From Rhodocyclaceae bacterium UBA1310 (lineage in GTDB: Bacteria; Pseudomonadota; Gammaproteobacteria; Burkholderiales; Rhodocyclaceae), in the NCBI GenBank assembly GCA_002307175.1, contig DBTS01000090.1, positions 1 to 18,193 on the forward strand: 18,193 bases of DNA. The letters are read 5' to 3'. Shown here in pieces: positions 7,964-14,617 of the stretch (within the stretch, counting starts at the first letter, position 1; each line of letters starts with the position of its first letter). The notes under the pieces are model-generated. The model was not told the origin of the DNA and did no database searches. It saw nothing but the letters and a program-made list of their open reading frames with translations. The position numbers and the translations under genes were made by a program.

Positions 7964-7997
7964 GTAAAGCGGGTTTTCTTCAGACAAGAGGATAGCC

Positions 7998-8438
7998 ATG
8001 GGTTCTTGGAGCGTCAGGGTCCGGAAATTTATCGATTGTCTGCTGTGCCGAAGCGGGCCGCAAGGTTTTTCATTGCGGGGCGGGCGTGGCGCACAGGCTG
8101 AGGATCTTGCCGAACGCTTTCTGCTTCGGCGCGGGGTGCGGATTCTGGCACGGAATGCCCGCTTTCGGGGCGGTGAGCTGGATCTGATAGCGCTGCACGA
8201 GGGCTGCGTGCTGTTTGTCGAGGTTCGCCTGCGTCAGCGCCAGGATTATGGCGGGGCCGGTGCCAGTATCACGCCTGCAAAGCAGCGCCGGCTGATTCTT
8301 GCCGCACGATGCTGGCTCGCGGGGGAGGGCGGGGACTACCGGCGGCGCCCCTGCCGGTTTGATGCGATTTTGCTCAAAGGCCTGGATATGGCGGATATCG
8401 AGTGGCTTCCGGGGGTGTTTGATGCGGGTCGGCTTTAA
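7998..8438 (+). CDS. yraN: UPF0102 family protein YraN (endonuclease-like fold)
   Basis: YraN proteins are small and conserved, with a Holliday-junction-resolvase/restriction-endonuclease-like fold; their cellular role is not firmly established. The diagnostic block is clear: GAQAEDLAERFL near 31-42, ARFRGGELDLIA near 54-65 and VLFVEVRLR near 71-79. Glu60, Asp62 and Glu75 are candidate metal ligands of a PD-(D/E)xK-type site; Arg77 stands where the Lys of that motif would be. At 146 residues it is about 25 longer than usual because of an N-terminal extension of about 30 residues without obvious homology. The ATG follows AAGAGGA with good spacing, so this start is credible. It is divergent from rsmI with only about 35 bases between the likely starts, and its 3' end overlaps the HIRAN gene by 17 bases. 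Confidence 0.9.
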   Translation: MGSWSVRVRKFIDCLLCRSGPQGFSLRGGRGAQAEDLAERFLLRRGVRILARNARFRGGELDLIALHEGCVLFVEVRLRQRQDYGGAGASITPAKQRRLILAARCWLAGEGGDYRRRPCRFDAILLKGLDMADIEWLPGVFDAGRL

Positions 8439-8832
8439 AGGGCAGCATAGGCTGTGGATGATTGGCCTGTGTCTGGTGACTCAGGTTTGGGCGGCAGAGC
8501 CCAGGCTCCTCATCCAGCGCGCCCAGATCGCCGGCTTTGCCTACCATGAGGGGGCCCGGCTATGGCCGCAACTGCATGAGGGAGATGCCGTGCAATTGGT
8601 GCTTGAAGGTGGTAATCCTCACGATCCGCAGGCCGTAAGAGTTGATTTTGCCAGCCCCGGGCAGGAAGGCGGCACCCTGGGCTATCTGGCGCGTACCGAA
8701 AATGGTGCGATTGCGCGGGCACTTGAGCGTGGTCAGGTGTTGCAGGCGCGCATCAGCCATCTGCGGGATTCGCCTAACCCGCGCAACCGGGTAGAAGTGG
8801 AAATCTGGGCGCCAGTGTCTGCGTCAAAATGA
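8422..8832 (+). CDS. Exported HIRAN-domain protein
   Basis: This 136-residue protein has an apparent Sec signal peptide (basic MRVGFKGQHR, hydrophobic LWMIGLCLVTQV, likely cleavage after VWA at about residue 25), followed by a HIRAN domain filling nearly all of the rest. Domain landmarks are IAGFAYHEG near the start, NPHDPQAVRV in the middle, and LGYLARTENGAIARALERG. HIRAN domains are best known as DNA-end-binding modules fused to helicases and nucleases, so a free, exported copy is notable. The frame is open upstream, but the ATG at 8422 follows a GGGGG Shine-Dalgarno-like run and begins the signal peptide; an alternative ATG at 8457 would leave a shorter one. The 17-base overlap with yraN suggests translational coupling. 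The function is unknown. Confidence 0.83.
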   Translation: MRVGFKGQHRLWMIGLCLVTQVWAAEPRLLIQRAQIAGFAYHEGARLWPQLHEGDAVQLVLEGGNPHDPQAVRVDFASPGQEGGTLGYLARTENGAIARALERGQVLQARISHLRDSPNPRNRVEVEIWAPVSASK

Positions 8833-9268
8833 GACTTGTATGCCATCCCTCCTGTCTTTTCGGGGTGGTTTTGCCGCAACTTGCGGCCCATGCCCTGCTC
8901 ATTATTTTATGCCGAGGATCACGAACCGCTTCACGGCATTGATCTTGCGCAAAAAGTTGGCGTCCATTAACTTTGTCTATGTCGGTGTAGATGTCACAAA
9001 TGGGTGGGTTCGGGTAAACTCCGATTAGCAAAGGAGGGGGTGTGTTGCGTGGCTTCCGCCTTTTTGCGTACCAAGCCCGGTTGCGGGGCTGCTTGATAAG
9101 ACTGCGGTGGCTAGCTTGGTGTTTCTCCAGTGCTGGCCGATGTAGCTGGCTGCCCTGAACATCCGGAAGTTCAAGGCGGCCGTGGGAGTGGTTTCAATGG
9201 TTTTTGACCTGTCAGGGGCCAATCATTTCTGCAGGCGGGTTTTTGTTCAACATTAGGAGAATTATAGA
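8833..9268. other. Gap or long leader upstream of the SDR gene
   Basis: About 436 bases without a credible gene. A small inverted repeat GCCGCAA/TTGCGGC at 8873-8887 lies shortly after the HIRAN stop and may help end that transcript. A larger hairpin sits at 9148-9181. A half-matching FNR-like sequence (TTGATCTTGCGCAA, near 8940) is not convincing. The promoter of the SDR gene must lie here, but no clean -35/-10 pair was found. The length leaves room for a structured 5' leader or a small RNA. Confidence 0.45.
9148..9181 (+). other. Long hairpin in the SDR upstream region
   Basis: GCTGCCCTGAAC (9149-9160) pairs with GTTCAAGGCGGC (9169-9180) over 12 positions with one C-A mismatch and one G-U pair, and G9148-C9181 extends it. 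The 8-base loop contains TCCGGA. It lies about 90 bases upstream of the SDR start, so it could belong to the 5' leader of that highly codon-biased gene or to a small RNA. No U-run follows. Confidence 0.45.
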
Positions 9269-10042
9269 ATGAGCAATCCTTTTGATCTGTCGGGCAAGGT
9301 TGCCCTCGTCACGGGCGGTGCCCAGGGCATTGGCGCAGCAATTTCTGCCAAGCTGGCAACGGCTGGTGCTTCGGTGATCTGTGCCGACTTCGCCCCGATG
9401 GCCGATGAATCCATCGCTGCCATGGAAGCTGCAACCAAGGCGGGTGGTTCCAAGTACTGGTATCTGAAGGCCAACCTGACTGAAAAGGGTGCTCCTCAGG
9501 CAGTGATCGACGAAGCCGTCAAGCTTGCCGGCCAGGTCGATATCCTCGGTAACGTTGCCGGCACGATCCGCCGCGCTCCGTTCCTGGAACACTCCGAGGA
9601 AGACTTCGACTTCGTCATGAAGATCAACCTGTATGCTCCGATGTACCTGTCGCAGGCTTTCTGCCGTCACGTCGTCGGTCGCAATGGTACGGGCAAGATC
9701 ATCAACATCTGCTCGATGCTGTCCTACCAGGGCGGCATCCTGGTGCCGGGCTATACCGCTTCCAAGCATGGTATCGCCGGTATCACCAAGCTGATCGCCA
9801 ACGAAATGGGTTCCAAGGGCATCAACTGCAACGGCATCGCCCCGGGATACATCGCTACGGCCAATACCGCACCGATCCGTGCTGATGCTGTGCGTAACCA
9901 GGCCATTCTGGACCGTATCCCCGCTGGCCGCTGGGGTGCTCCGGACGATATCGCCGGTGCTGCCGTGTTCCTGGCTTCTTCCGCTTCCGACTATGTTAAC
10001 GGCGCCATCGTTAACGTTGACGGCGGCTGGCAGGCCCGCTGA
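9269..10042 (+). CDS. Short-chain dehydrogenase, KduD-like
   Basis: This 257-residue SDR enzyme should oxidise or reduce a sugar acid or similar alcohol with NAD(P). The nucleotide-binding motif TGGAQGIG is at 15-22, Asn120 is in place, and the catalytic Ser149, Tyr162 and Lys166 are present. NVAG replaces the usual NNAG at 95-98. The second half strongly recalls KduD (2-dehydro-3-deoxy-D-gluconate 5-dehydrogenase): SMLSYQGGILVPGYTASK, IAPGYIATANT, LDRIPAGRWGAPDD and a SASDYVNG stretch. No kduI or uronate genes are adjacent, so the substrate stays open and I give no symbol. The start has a strong AGGAG. Codon use is far more biased than in its neighbours (mostly CTG, ATC, AAC and GGT/CGT), suggesting high expression. 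It is a single-gene unit with its own terminator. Confidence 0.9.
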   Translation: MSNPFDLSGKVALVTGGAQGIGAAISAKLATAGASVICADFAPMADESIAAMEAATKAGGSKYWYLKANLTEKGAPQAVIDEAVKLAGQVDILGNVAGTIRRAPFLEHSEEDFDFVMKINLYAPMYLSQAFCRHVVGRNGTGKIINICSMLSYQGGILVPGYTASKHGIAGITKLIANEMGSKGINCNGIAPGYIATANTAPIRADAVRNQAILDRIPAGRWGAPDDIAGAAVFLASSASDYVNGAIVNVDGGWQAR

Positions 10043-10084
10043 TTACAGCCCGGTTGCCTTCGCGGCGATCGGCTGTTTCAGACC

Positions 10085-10111
10085 AACCCTCGCCTCTGGC
10101 GGGGGTTTTTT
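10085..10111 (+). terminator. Intrinsic terminator of the SDR gene
   Basis: AACCCTCGCC (10085-10094) pairs with GGCGGGGGTT (10098-10107) around a TCT loop, with one T-G pair, and the stem runs directly into a T-run ending near 10111. This is a textbook Rho-independent terminator about 40 bases after the SDR stop. Confidence 0.87.
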
Positions 10112-10188
10112 ATGTGTACAGGGGACAATGCACTGAATTGTCGGGTGCATTTGTCTGCCCGAGTGGGATTTAATTGAACCTTCCGGGC

Positions 10189-10194
10189 TAAAAT
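10189..10194 (+). promoter_or_regulatory. Candidate -10 box of the argC operon
   Basis: TAAAAT at 10189-10194, about 42 bases before the argC ATG and after the SDR terminator, is a good -10 hexamer. The sequence at the expected -35 position (GATTTA) matches poorly, so this is a tentative promoter for argC and the two genes after it. Confidence 0.4.
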
Positions 10195-10235
10195 CGCCTC
10201 TCACGACAACAGGCTTTGTACCCAAAAGACAGCAC

Positions 10236-11192
10236 ATGACTTCCAAAGTATTCATTGACGGGCGGCATGGCACGACCGGTCTGAAGATTGATGAGCGCCT
10301 CGCCAGCCGCAGCGATCTGGAAATTCTGACAATTCCCGAAGACAAGCGGAAAGATCCGCAGGTCAAGGCTGAGTACATCAACGCTGCAGACATTGTGTTC
10401 CTGTGCCTGCCCGATGCTGCCTCACGCGAATCCGTTGCCCTGCTGGCAGCGGGTAACACGCATACCCATTTTCTCGATGCCAGCACGGCCCACCGTACCG
10501 ATCCGGCCTGGGTGTATGGCCTGCCCGAGCTGCGTGGCCAGCGTGTGCGTATCCGCGCTTCGCAGCGCATTGCCGTGCCCGGCTGCCATGCCACCGGCTT
10601 CATCCTGGGGGTTGCCCCGCTGGTGGCCGCAGGCATTGTGCCGGCGGATTACCCGCTGACCTGCACCTCGCTCACCGGCTACAGCGGTGGCGGCAAAGAG
10701 ATGATTGCCAGCTACGAGAGCGTGGGCGAGCTGCCGCAGAGCATGCTTTCGCCGCGTATCTACGCCCTGGGCCTGGGGCACAAGCATCTGCCAGAGATGG
10801 CCACTGTGTGCGGGCTGGCCCATCGCCCTGTGTTCTCGCCCGTCGTCGGGCCGTTCGCACAGGGCATGCTGGTTTCCGTGCCGCTGTTGCCGCGTCTGTT
10901 GCCGGGCAAGGTGACGCCAGAGTCGGTGCATGCCGCATTGGCCGGGTACTACGCGGGCGAGGCCTGTGTGAAGGTGATGCCGCTGGGTGGCACCGAAGGT
11001 GTGGATGCGGGCTTCCTGCACGCCACGGCCTGCAACGATACCAACCGTGCAGAACTGTTTGTCTTCGGCCATGCCGATCAGATCCTGCTTGTTTCGCGTT
11101 TCGACAACCTGGGCAAGGGGGCTTCGGGCGCTGCCGTGCAGTGCATGAACCTCGTGCTGGGTGCCGATGAACTGACCGGATTGCAGGTGTAA
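10236..11192 (+). CDS. argC: N-acetyl-gamma-glutamyl-phosphate reductase, type 2
   Basis: ArgC carries out the third step of arginine synthesis, the NADPH-dependent reduction of N-acetylglutamyl 5-phosphate to the semialdehyde. This 318-residue protein is of the short type-2 class. The N-terminal FIDGRHGTTG (7-15) is the dinucleotide-binding loop, DIVFLCLPD (52-60) fits the Rossmann core, and Cys117 in VPGCHATG is the catalytic cysteine. SLTGYSGGGK and LGHKHLPEM are further landmarks. The start is the first ATG matching the family N-terminus; the ribosome binding site is weak. The SIS-domain gene begins only 7 bases after its stop, so they are likely co-transcribed. No other arginine genes are present. 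Confidence 0.95.
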   Translation: MTSKVFIDGRHGTTGLKIDERLASRSDLEILTIPEDKRKDPQVKAEYINAADIVFLCLPDAASRESVALLAAGNTHTHFLDASTAHRTDPAWVYGLPELRGQRVRIRASQRIAVPGCHATGFILGVAPLVAAGIVPADYPLTCTSLTGYSGGGKEMIASYESVGELPQSMLSPRIYALGLGHKHLPEMATVCGLAHRPVFSPVVGPFAQGMLVSVPLLPRLLPGKVTPESVHAALAGYYAGEACVKVMPLGGTEGVDAGFLHATACNDTNRAELFVFGHADQILLVSRFDNLGKGASGAAVQCMNLVLGADELTGLQV

Positions 11193-11199
11193 GGCATAC

Positions 11200-11793
11200 A
11201 TGGATCTGATTTCAAGAATTGCGCTGCATTTTGAGGACAGCGTGCGGGCGCAGCAGGCTTCATCCGAAGCGCTGGCGGTGCCCATCCTCGAAGCCACTGA
11301 ACTGATGGTGCGTTCGCTGCTCGCCAACGGCAAGATTCTCGCCTGCGGCAACGGTGGCTCGGCTGCCGATGCACAGCATTTCGCCTCGGAACTGGTGAGC
11401 CATTTCGAACGTGAGCGCCCGGAACTGGCGGCTATGGCCCTGAGTGCCGATATGGTGGTGCTCAGTGCGGTGGCCAACGATTACGCCTGGGAGCAGGTGT
11501 TTGCCAAACAGATCCGCGCCATCGGCCAGGCCAACGACGTGCTGCTGGCGATTTCCACCAGCGGCAATTCTGCCAATGTGCTTGCGGCTGTCGAGGCGGC
11601 GCATGAACGCGATATGCGCGTCATCGCGCTTACCGGCAGCGGCGGCGGCAAGCTTGCCAGCATGCTTGCCGATGGCGATGTGCTGATCTGCGTGCCACAT
11701 GATCGTACGGCGAGGATTCAGGAAATCCACATCCTCGTCATCCACTGTATCTGCGATGGGATTGATTGTCTGCTGATGGGAGAAGAATCATGA
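11200..11793 (+). CDS. gmhA: SIS-domain phosphoheptose isomerase family protein (GmhA/DiaA)
   Basis: This 197-residue SIS-domain protein belongs to the family containing GmhA (sedoheptulose 7-phosphate isomerase, LPS heptose synthesis) and DiaA (binds DnaA and promotes replication initiation). Sugar-phosphate-binding motifs are CGNGGSAADAQHF (49-61) and ISTSGNSANV (118-127). His60, Glu64, Gln174 and His182 align with the catalytic residues of E. coli GmhA, including two that DiaA has lost, so isomerase activity is possible. The C-terminus (HCICDGIDCLL) and the BON lipoprotein behind it instead recall DiaA-DolP. The function is therefore undecided, and the symbol follows the residues. The stop overlaps the next gene's ATG by 4 bases. 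Confidence 0.85.
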   Translation: MDLISRIALHFEDSVRAQQASSEALAVPILEATELMVRSLLANGKILACGNGGSAADAQHFASELVSHFERERPELAAMALSADMVVLSAVANDYAWEQVFAKQIRAIGQANDVLLAISTSGNSANVLAAVEAAHERDMRVIALTGSGGGKLASMLADGDVLICVPHDRTARIQEIHILVIHCICDGIDCLLMGEES

Positions 11794-12539
11794 AGCACCT
11801 TGCCTCCACGCGATCTTTGATCGCCGCCCTCTGTGCTGCAGGCTTCTTGCAGGCATGTGTCCCACTCGTGGTGGCCGGCGTGGGCACCGGAGTTACCTCT
11901 ACGCTGGATCGCCGCACCTATGGCGAACAGATCATCGACCGCGAGATTGAACACAAATTCAATCACGCCGTGACTGATGATCTCGACCAGAACTCTTCGG
12001 TTACCGCCACTGCCTTCCACCGTTGGCTGCTGCTTACCGGGCAGGCCATTGATCCGGGGCGGCGCGACCAGCTCGAACAGATCGCCCGGGGCACCCCGAA
12101 CGTCAATCAGGTGTTCAATGAGGTGACCATTGGCTATCCGGCTTCATTCAGCAGCCATAGCAGTGATTCGTTCATCACCTCCAAGGTCAAGACCCGCCTG
12201 TTCGATTCCCCCTACCTCTCCGGGCATCACGTCAAGGTGATCACCGAATCCAGGGTGGTCTATCTGATGGGTGAGTTGACCGATGGCGAGGCCAGAGTGG
12301 CCGTGGATGTGGCACGCAACACTTCGGGTGTAGAAAAGGTGGTCAGCGTCTTCGAGATCATTTCCGAAGAAAAGGCCCAGCAGCTCAATGCCTCCACGCA
12401 GAAGCGTGCCGACCCGCCGCCAGCCAGCGGCACTCCGCAGAGCAGCACCCAGAATATCGCACCGCAGAGTACCAGCACCTCGCAGGGCAGTGGTCTCCAG
12501 TCTGGCAGTGGTACGCCGGCCACGATTACGACCAACTGA
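11790..12539 (+). CDS. BON-domain outer-membrane lipoprotein, DolP-like
   Basis: This 249-residue protein starts with a lipoprotein signal peptide (MKHLASTRS, hydrophobic stretch, then LQAC with Cys22 as the likely lipidated residue; Gln at -2 is unusual). Two BON domains follow, about 40-115 and 123-195, ending in a Ser/Thr/Gln-rich disordered tail of about 50 residues. E. coli DolP (YraP), a dual-BON lipoprotein, supports outer-membrane integrity and lies next to diaA, as here. The frame is open upstream to 11766, but the ATG at 11790 gives the signal peptide directly, has GGGAGAAG upstream and overlaps the stop of the SIS gene (ATGA). The disordered tail is not typical of DolP and may reach across the periplasm. 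I assign no symbol because orthology was not tested. Confidence 0.88.
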   Translation: MKHLASTRSLIAALCAAGFLQACVPLVVAGVGTGVTSTLDRRTYGEQIIDREIEHKFNHAVTDDLDQNSSVTATAFHRWLLLTGQAIDPGRRDQLEQIARGTPNVNQVFNEVTIGYPASFSSHSSDSFITSKVKTRLFDSPYLSGHHVKVITESRVVYLMGELTDGEARVAVDVARNTSGVEKVVSVFEIISEEKAQQLNASTQKRADPPPASGTPQSSTQNIAPQSTSTSQGSGLQSGSGTPATITTN

Positions 12540-12577
12540 AACCGGACTGTCGGCGACAGAGATAGTTGTTGACGTGA

Positions 12578-12613
12578 AAACGCCCCCGATCCGGCAGCGG
12601 ACAGGGTGCGTTT
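12578..12613. terminator. Bidirectional terminator between BON gene and kinase gene
   Basis: AAACGCCCCC (12578-12587) pairs with GGGTGCGTTT (12604-12613) with a single mismatch, and an inner CCG/CGG can close the loop. The stem is followed by TTTCTGTTTC on the plus strand and by TTTTC on the minus strand. It lies between the stops of two convergent genes and plausibly ends both. Confidence 0.65.
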
Positions 12614-12626
12614 CTGTTTCGGCGGA

Positions 12627-13523
12627 CTATGCGCGGGGCAGGCTCAGGCTCAGCACCCTGCCGCGCCCGTGTGGTGAGCGCAGGGCAAGCTCGCCCTGGG
12701 TAAGGGTACTCAGGCGTTGCGCGAGCACCAGTCCAAGGCCGCGATCCGTGTAGTTCTGGCCAAAGATCGAACCCGGTGTGAATGCCATCGCCAGCTGCTC
12801 CGGCGCAATGCCTTGACCACTGGCCCATACTTCGATGACTACACGGGCGCCGCGTTGCCGGCAGCCCAGCACCACGCCGCCTTCCCGGGTGGCGTGCAGG
12901 GCATGCGCCAGCAGGTTTGAGATGATGCGCGCGAGTACGTCGGGGTCTGCCAGCACCTTGCAGCGTGTGCCGACATAGCGCAGGTGCAGTCCCGCATCCT
13001 GGGCGTCATCCAGATGCAGCGCGAGCTGTTGTTCAAAGATCTCCTGCAACGCCACGGGCACGGGTGCGCAAGGCATGCGGCCCGCCTGCACCTTGGCAAT
13101 TGCGAACACTGCTTCCATCTGCGCAGAGAGTTGATGGATGCCTGTTTCTATGCCTGCCACGAGCTTGCGGGAAGAATCCGTCAGCGGGTGGGCCGAGAGC
13201 GTGGCCGCAAACATCGCAATGGCCTGTGTCGGCTGGCGCAGATCATGCCCCATGGAAGAAAGAAAGGCGCTTTCCTCTATCAGCCGGCTGGCCACAGGAT
13301 CAGCTTCCATATTCGCCGTATCCACTTCGCGCCTGAAGGCTTCCAGCAGAAACCAGATGGCTGCCAGAATCAGGCACTGGGCTGCACACCACAACAGACT
13401 ACGCAGGCCAAACCCATCCGAAAACATCGCACCCAGGCTGACGACAATGCCTGTGAGCAGTGCGATGCGGATGGATGTCAGATGTCCGGCTGCCGGTGAG
13501 GCCTGTTTGCTACGCTCAGGCAT
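12627..13523 (-). CDS. Membrane histidine kinase with degenerate ATP site
   Basis: This 298-residue sensor kinase has two membrane segments (about 17-34 and 41-60) with almost no loop between them, so it probably senses within the membrane or from the cytoplasm. The dimerisation/phosphoacceptor helix keeps His93 in HDLRQP, a class seen in hybrid and FixL-like kinases. The ATPase domain (about 185-297) departs from consensus: His207 replaces the magnesium-binding Asn of the N box (NLLAHALHAT), Ala234 replaces the nucleotide-binding Asp of the G1 box (ASGQGI), and Val266 breaks the glycine pattern of the G2 box (RGLGLVLA). Reduced or absent kinase activity is inferred; it might act as a phosphatase or depend on another kinase. 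It overlaps the upstream response-regulator gene by 8 bases. Confidence 0.88.
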   Translation of the reverse strand: MPERSKQASPAAGHLTSIRIALLTGIVVSLGAMFSDGFGLRSLLWCAAQCLILAAIWFLLEAFRREVDTANMEADPVASRLIEESAFLSSMGHDLRQPTQAIAMFAATLSAHPLTDSSRKLVAGIETGIHQLSAQMEAVFAIAKVQAGRMPCAPVPVALQEIFEQQLALHLDDAQDAGLHLRYVGTRCKVLADPDVLARIISNLLAHALHATREGGVVLGCRQRGARVVIEVWASGQGIAPEQLAMAFTPGSIFGQNYTDRGLGLVLAQRLSTLTQGELALRSPHGRGRVLSLSLPRA

Positions 13524-14169
13524 CTTCCGGTGGCATGGAAAGATTCAGGGTCTGCCCGACAAGGATAGCTTGCGAACGTGTATTCACTCCCAGAACGTGG
13601 TACACCGAGGTCAGGTGCATCTTGACGGTGCGTTCCGAAAGATCCAGGCGCTGCGCGATTTCCTTGTTCGAGAGGCCCTCCATCAGGCAGCAAAGTACGC
13701 GCTCCTGTTTCGGGCTGAGCTTGGGGCGCGGGCGGGTTTCGCCGTTTGCCGTCATGCGGCTGCGTTCGAGCTGATCGTCGTAGAAGCGGCGGCCCGAGAG
13801 CAGGGTGCGCACGCCATCCACCAGGGCTGCCGGGTCCATCGACTTGCTCAGGAAGCCATCCGCATCGGCTTCACGCGCAAGCTGGCGGTAGATTGGCGCA
13901 TCCTGCCCCGAGAAGATGGCTACCGGTACGCCAGGTACTTCCCGGCGCAACAGTGACATCAGGCGCAAGCCATCACTATCGGGCAATTTCAGATCCAGCA
14001 GCACAAGATGAAAAATCTTGCCACCGCGCAGCGCCGAGACTGCGTCCTGTGCCGTAGAGGCACAGATGATTTCTCCCCCGGCCATCAAAGGTTCAAGCAT
14101 TGCCTTGAGTGCGTGCTGCAGCAATGCGTGATCGTCGACCAACAATATGTTGCGGGCAAAAACGTTCAT
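13516..14169 (-). CDS. NarL/FixJ-type response regulator with LuxR HTH
   Basis: This 217-residue transcription factor pairs a receiver domain (about 6-122) with a LuxR-type helix-turn-helix (about 150-205, including LSPKQERVLCCLMEGLSNKE and SERTVKMHL). The receiver is intact: Asp12 and Asp13, phospho-acceptor Asp59 in LLDLKLPD, and Lys109. The frame can be read from a TTG at 14187, but ATG at 14169 follows CAGGGA at good spacing and begins MNVFARNILLVDD, the normal receiver start. It is first in the operon and overlaps the kinase gene by 8 bases. Its partner kinase looks catalytically impaired, so phosphate may come from elsewhere. Targets are unknown. Confidence 0.92.
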   Translation of the reverse strand: MNVFARNILLVDDHALLQHALKAMLEPLMAGGEIICASTAQDAVSALRGGKIFHLVLLDLKLPDSDGLRLMSLLRREVPGVPVAIFSGQDAPIYRQLAREADADGFLSKSMDPAALVDGVRTLLSGRRFYDDQLERSRMTANGETRPRPKLSPKQERVLCCLMEGLSNKEIAQRLDLSERTVKMHLTSVYHVLGVNTRSQAILVGQTLNLSMPPEDA

Positions 14170-14190
14170 ACGTTGTCCCTGCTCCAAGTT

Positions 14191-14219
14191 ATCCCATCAA
14201 TTGATTGGGTATTTGTAAA
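14191..14219 (-). promoter_or_regulatory. Candidate promoter/operator of the two-component operon
   Basis: On the minus strand TTTACA (14219-14214) resembles a -35 box, and 17 bases later TGGGAT (14196-14191) is a weak -10. The spacer contains the perfect palindrome ATCAATTGAT (14196-14205) flanked by CC and GG. A dimeric protein bound there would cover the core promoter, so repression or autoregulation is possible. The evidence is positional only. Confidence 0.3.
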
Positions 14220-14550
14220 GCTTATGTGAGCTTATGTGCAGTGAGGTTACCGCAATTTGGGGTAGGTGCAATACCTGCCTTACTGTAGGTGAGTACGGAA
14301 GGGTGCGAACCGGGAAACTCGTAAAACTGTGCAAAGGCCGATGGGCTGGTCGATTCAGCGTGTGTGACGGGTGCCACAAAGGCAGACCTGCCCTTTCGGG
14401 TTTATGCCCCAAAACGTTGCGCAAATGGCTCACATGCTCAGTTTTGCTCCGATGATGTGCAGACCTTTGGCATTTTTGACTGTTCTCGCCGGAGCAATGA
14501 CACCGGATTTTTGCGCACTCAGGTTTGTCTTGTCTGTCCGGCGTCTGCAA

Positions 14551-14578
14551 ATAAAAAAGCGCCTGCAAGAGGCGCTTT
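14551..14578 (-). terminator. Intrinsic terminator of folE2
   Basis: Read on the minus strand, AAAGCGCCT (14578-14570) pairs perfectly with AGGCGCTTT (14564-14556) over a 5-base loop, and continues into a T-run (TTTTTTAT in total). It begins about 40 bases after the folE2 stop. A classic Rho-independent terminator. Confidence 0.9.
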
Positions 14579-14617
14579 GTGTGGCGGAAGCGGGGCAAGG
14601 AGAAGGGAAGGAGCAGC

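Larger units (their letters stand above)
14170..14617. other. Gap between response regulator and folE2
   Basis: About 450 bases without a convincing gene. It holds the folE2 terminator at 14551-14578 and, near the response-regulator start, a symmetrical element at 14193-14208. The middle part (14230-14540) contains short stems, for example AGGT/ACCT around 14265-14278, but matches no riboswitch or RNA family I can recognise. The small open frames lack family resemblance or good starts. Confidence 0.45.

Noticed and set aside
8938..8953. FNR-like site TTGATCTTGCGCAA
   Set aside because: Only the left half matches; the right half differs in two of five positions.
9020..9268. 6S RNA, suggested by a CCTGAAC/GTTCAAGG arm followed by GGCGGC
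   Set aside because: No closing terminal stem or open central bubble could be traced, and the expected neighbour gene is missing.
14230..14420. c-di-GMP (GEMM) riboswitch, suggested by GTGCAAAGGCC
   Set aside because: Other conserved GEMM blocks and the stem pairing are missing, and the strand would point toward the folE2 terminator.
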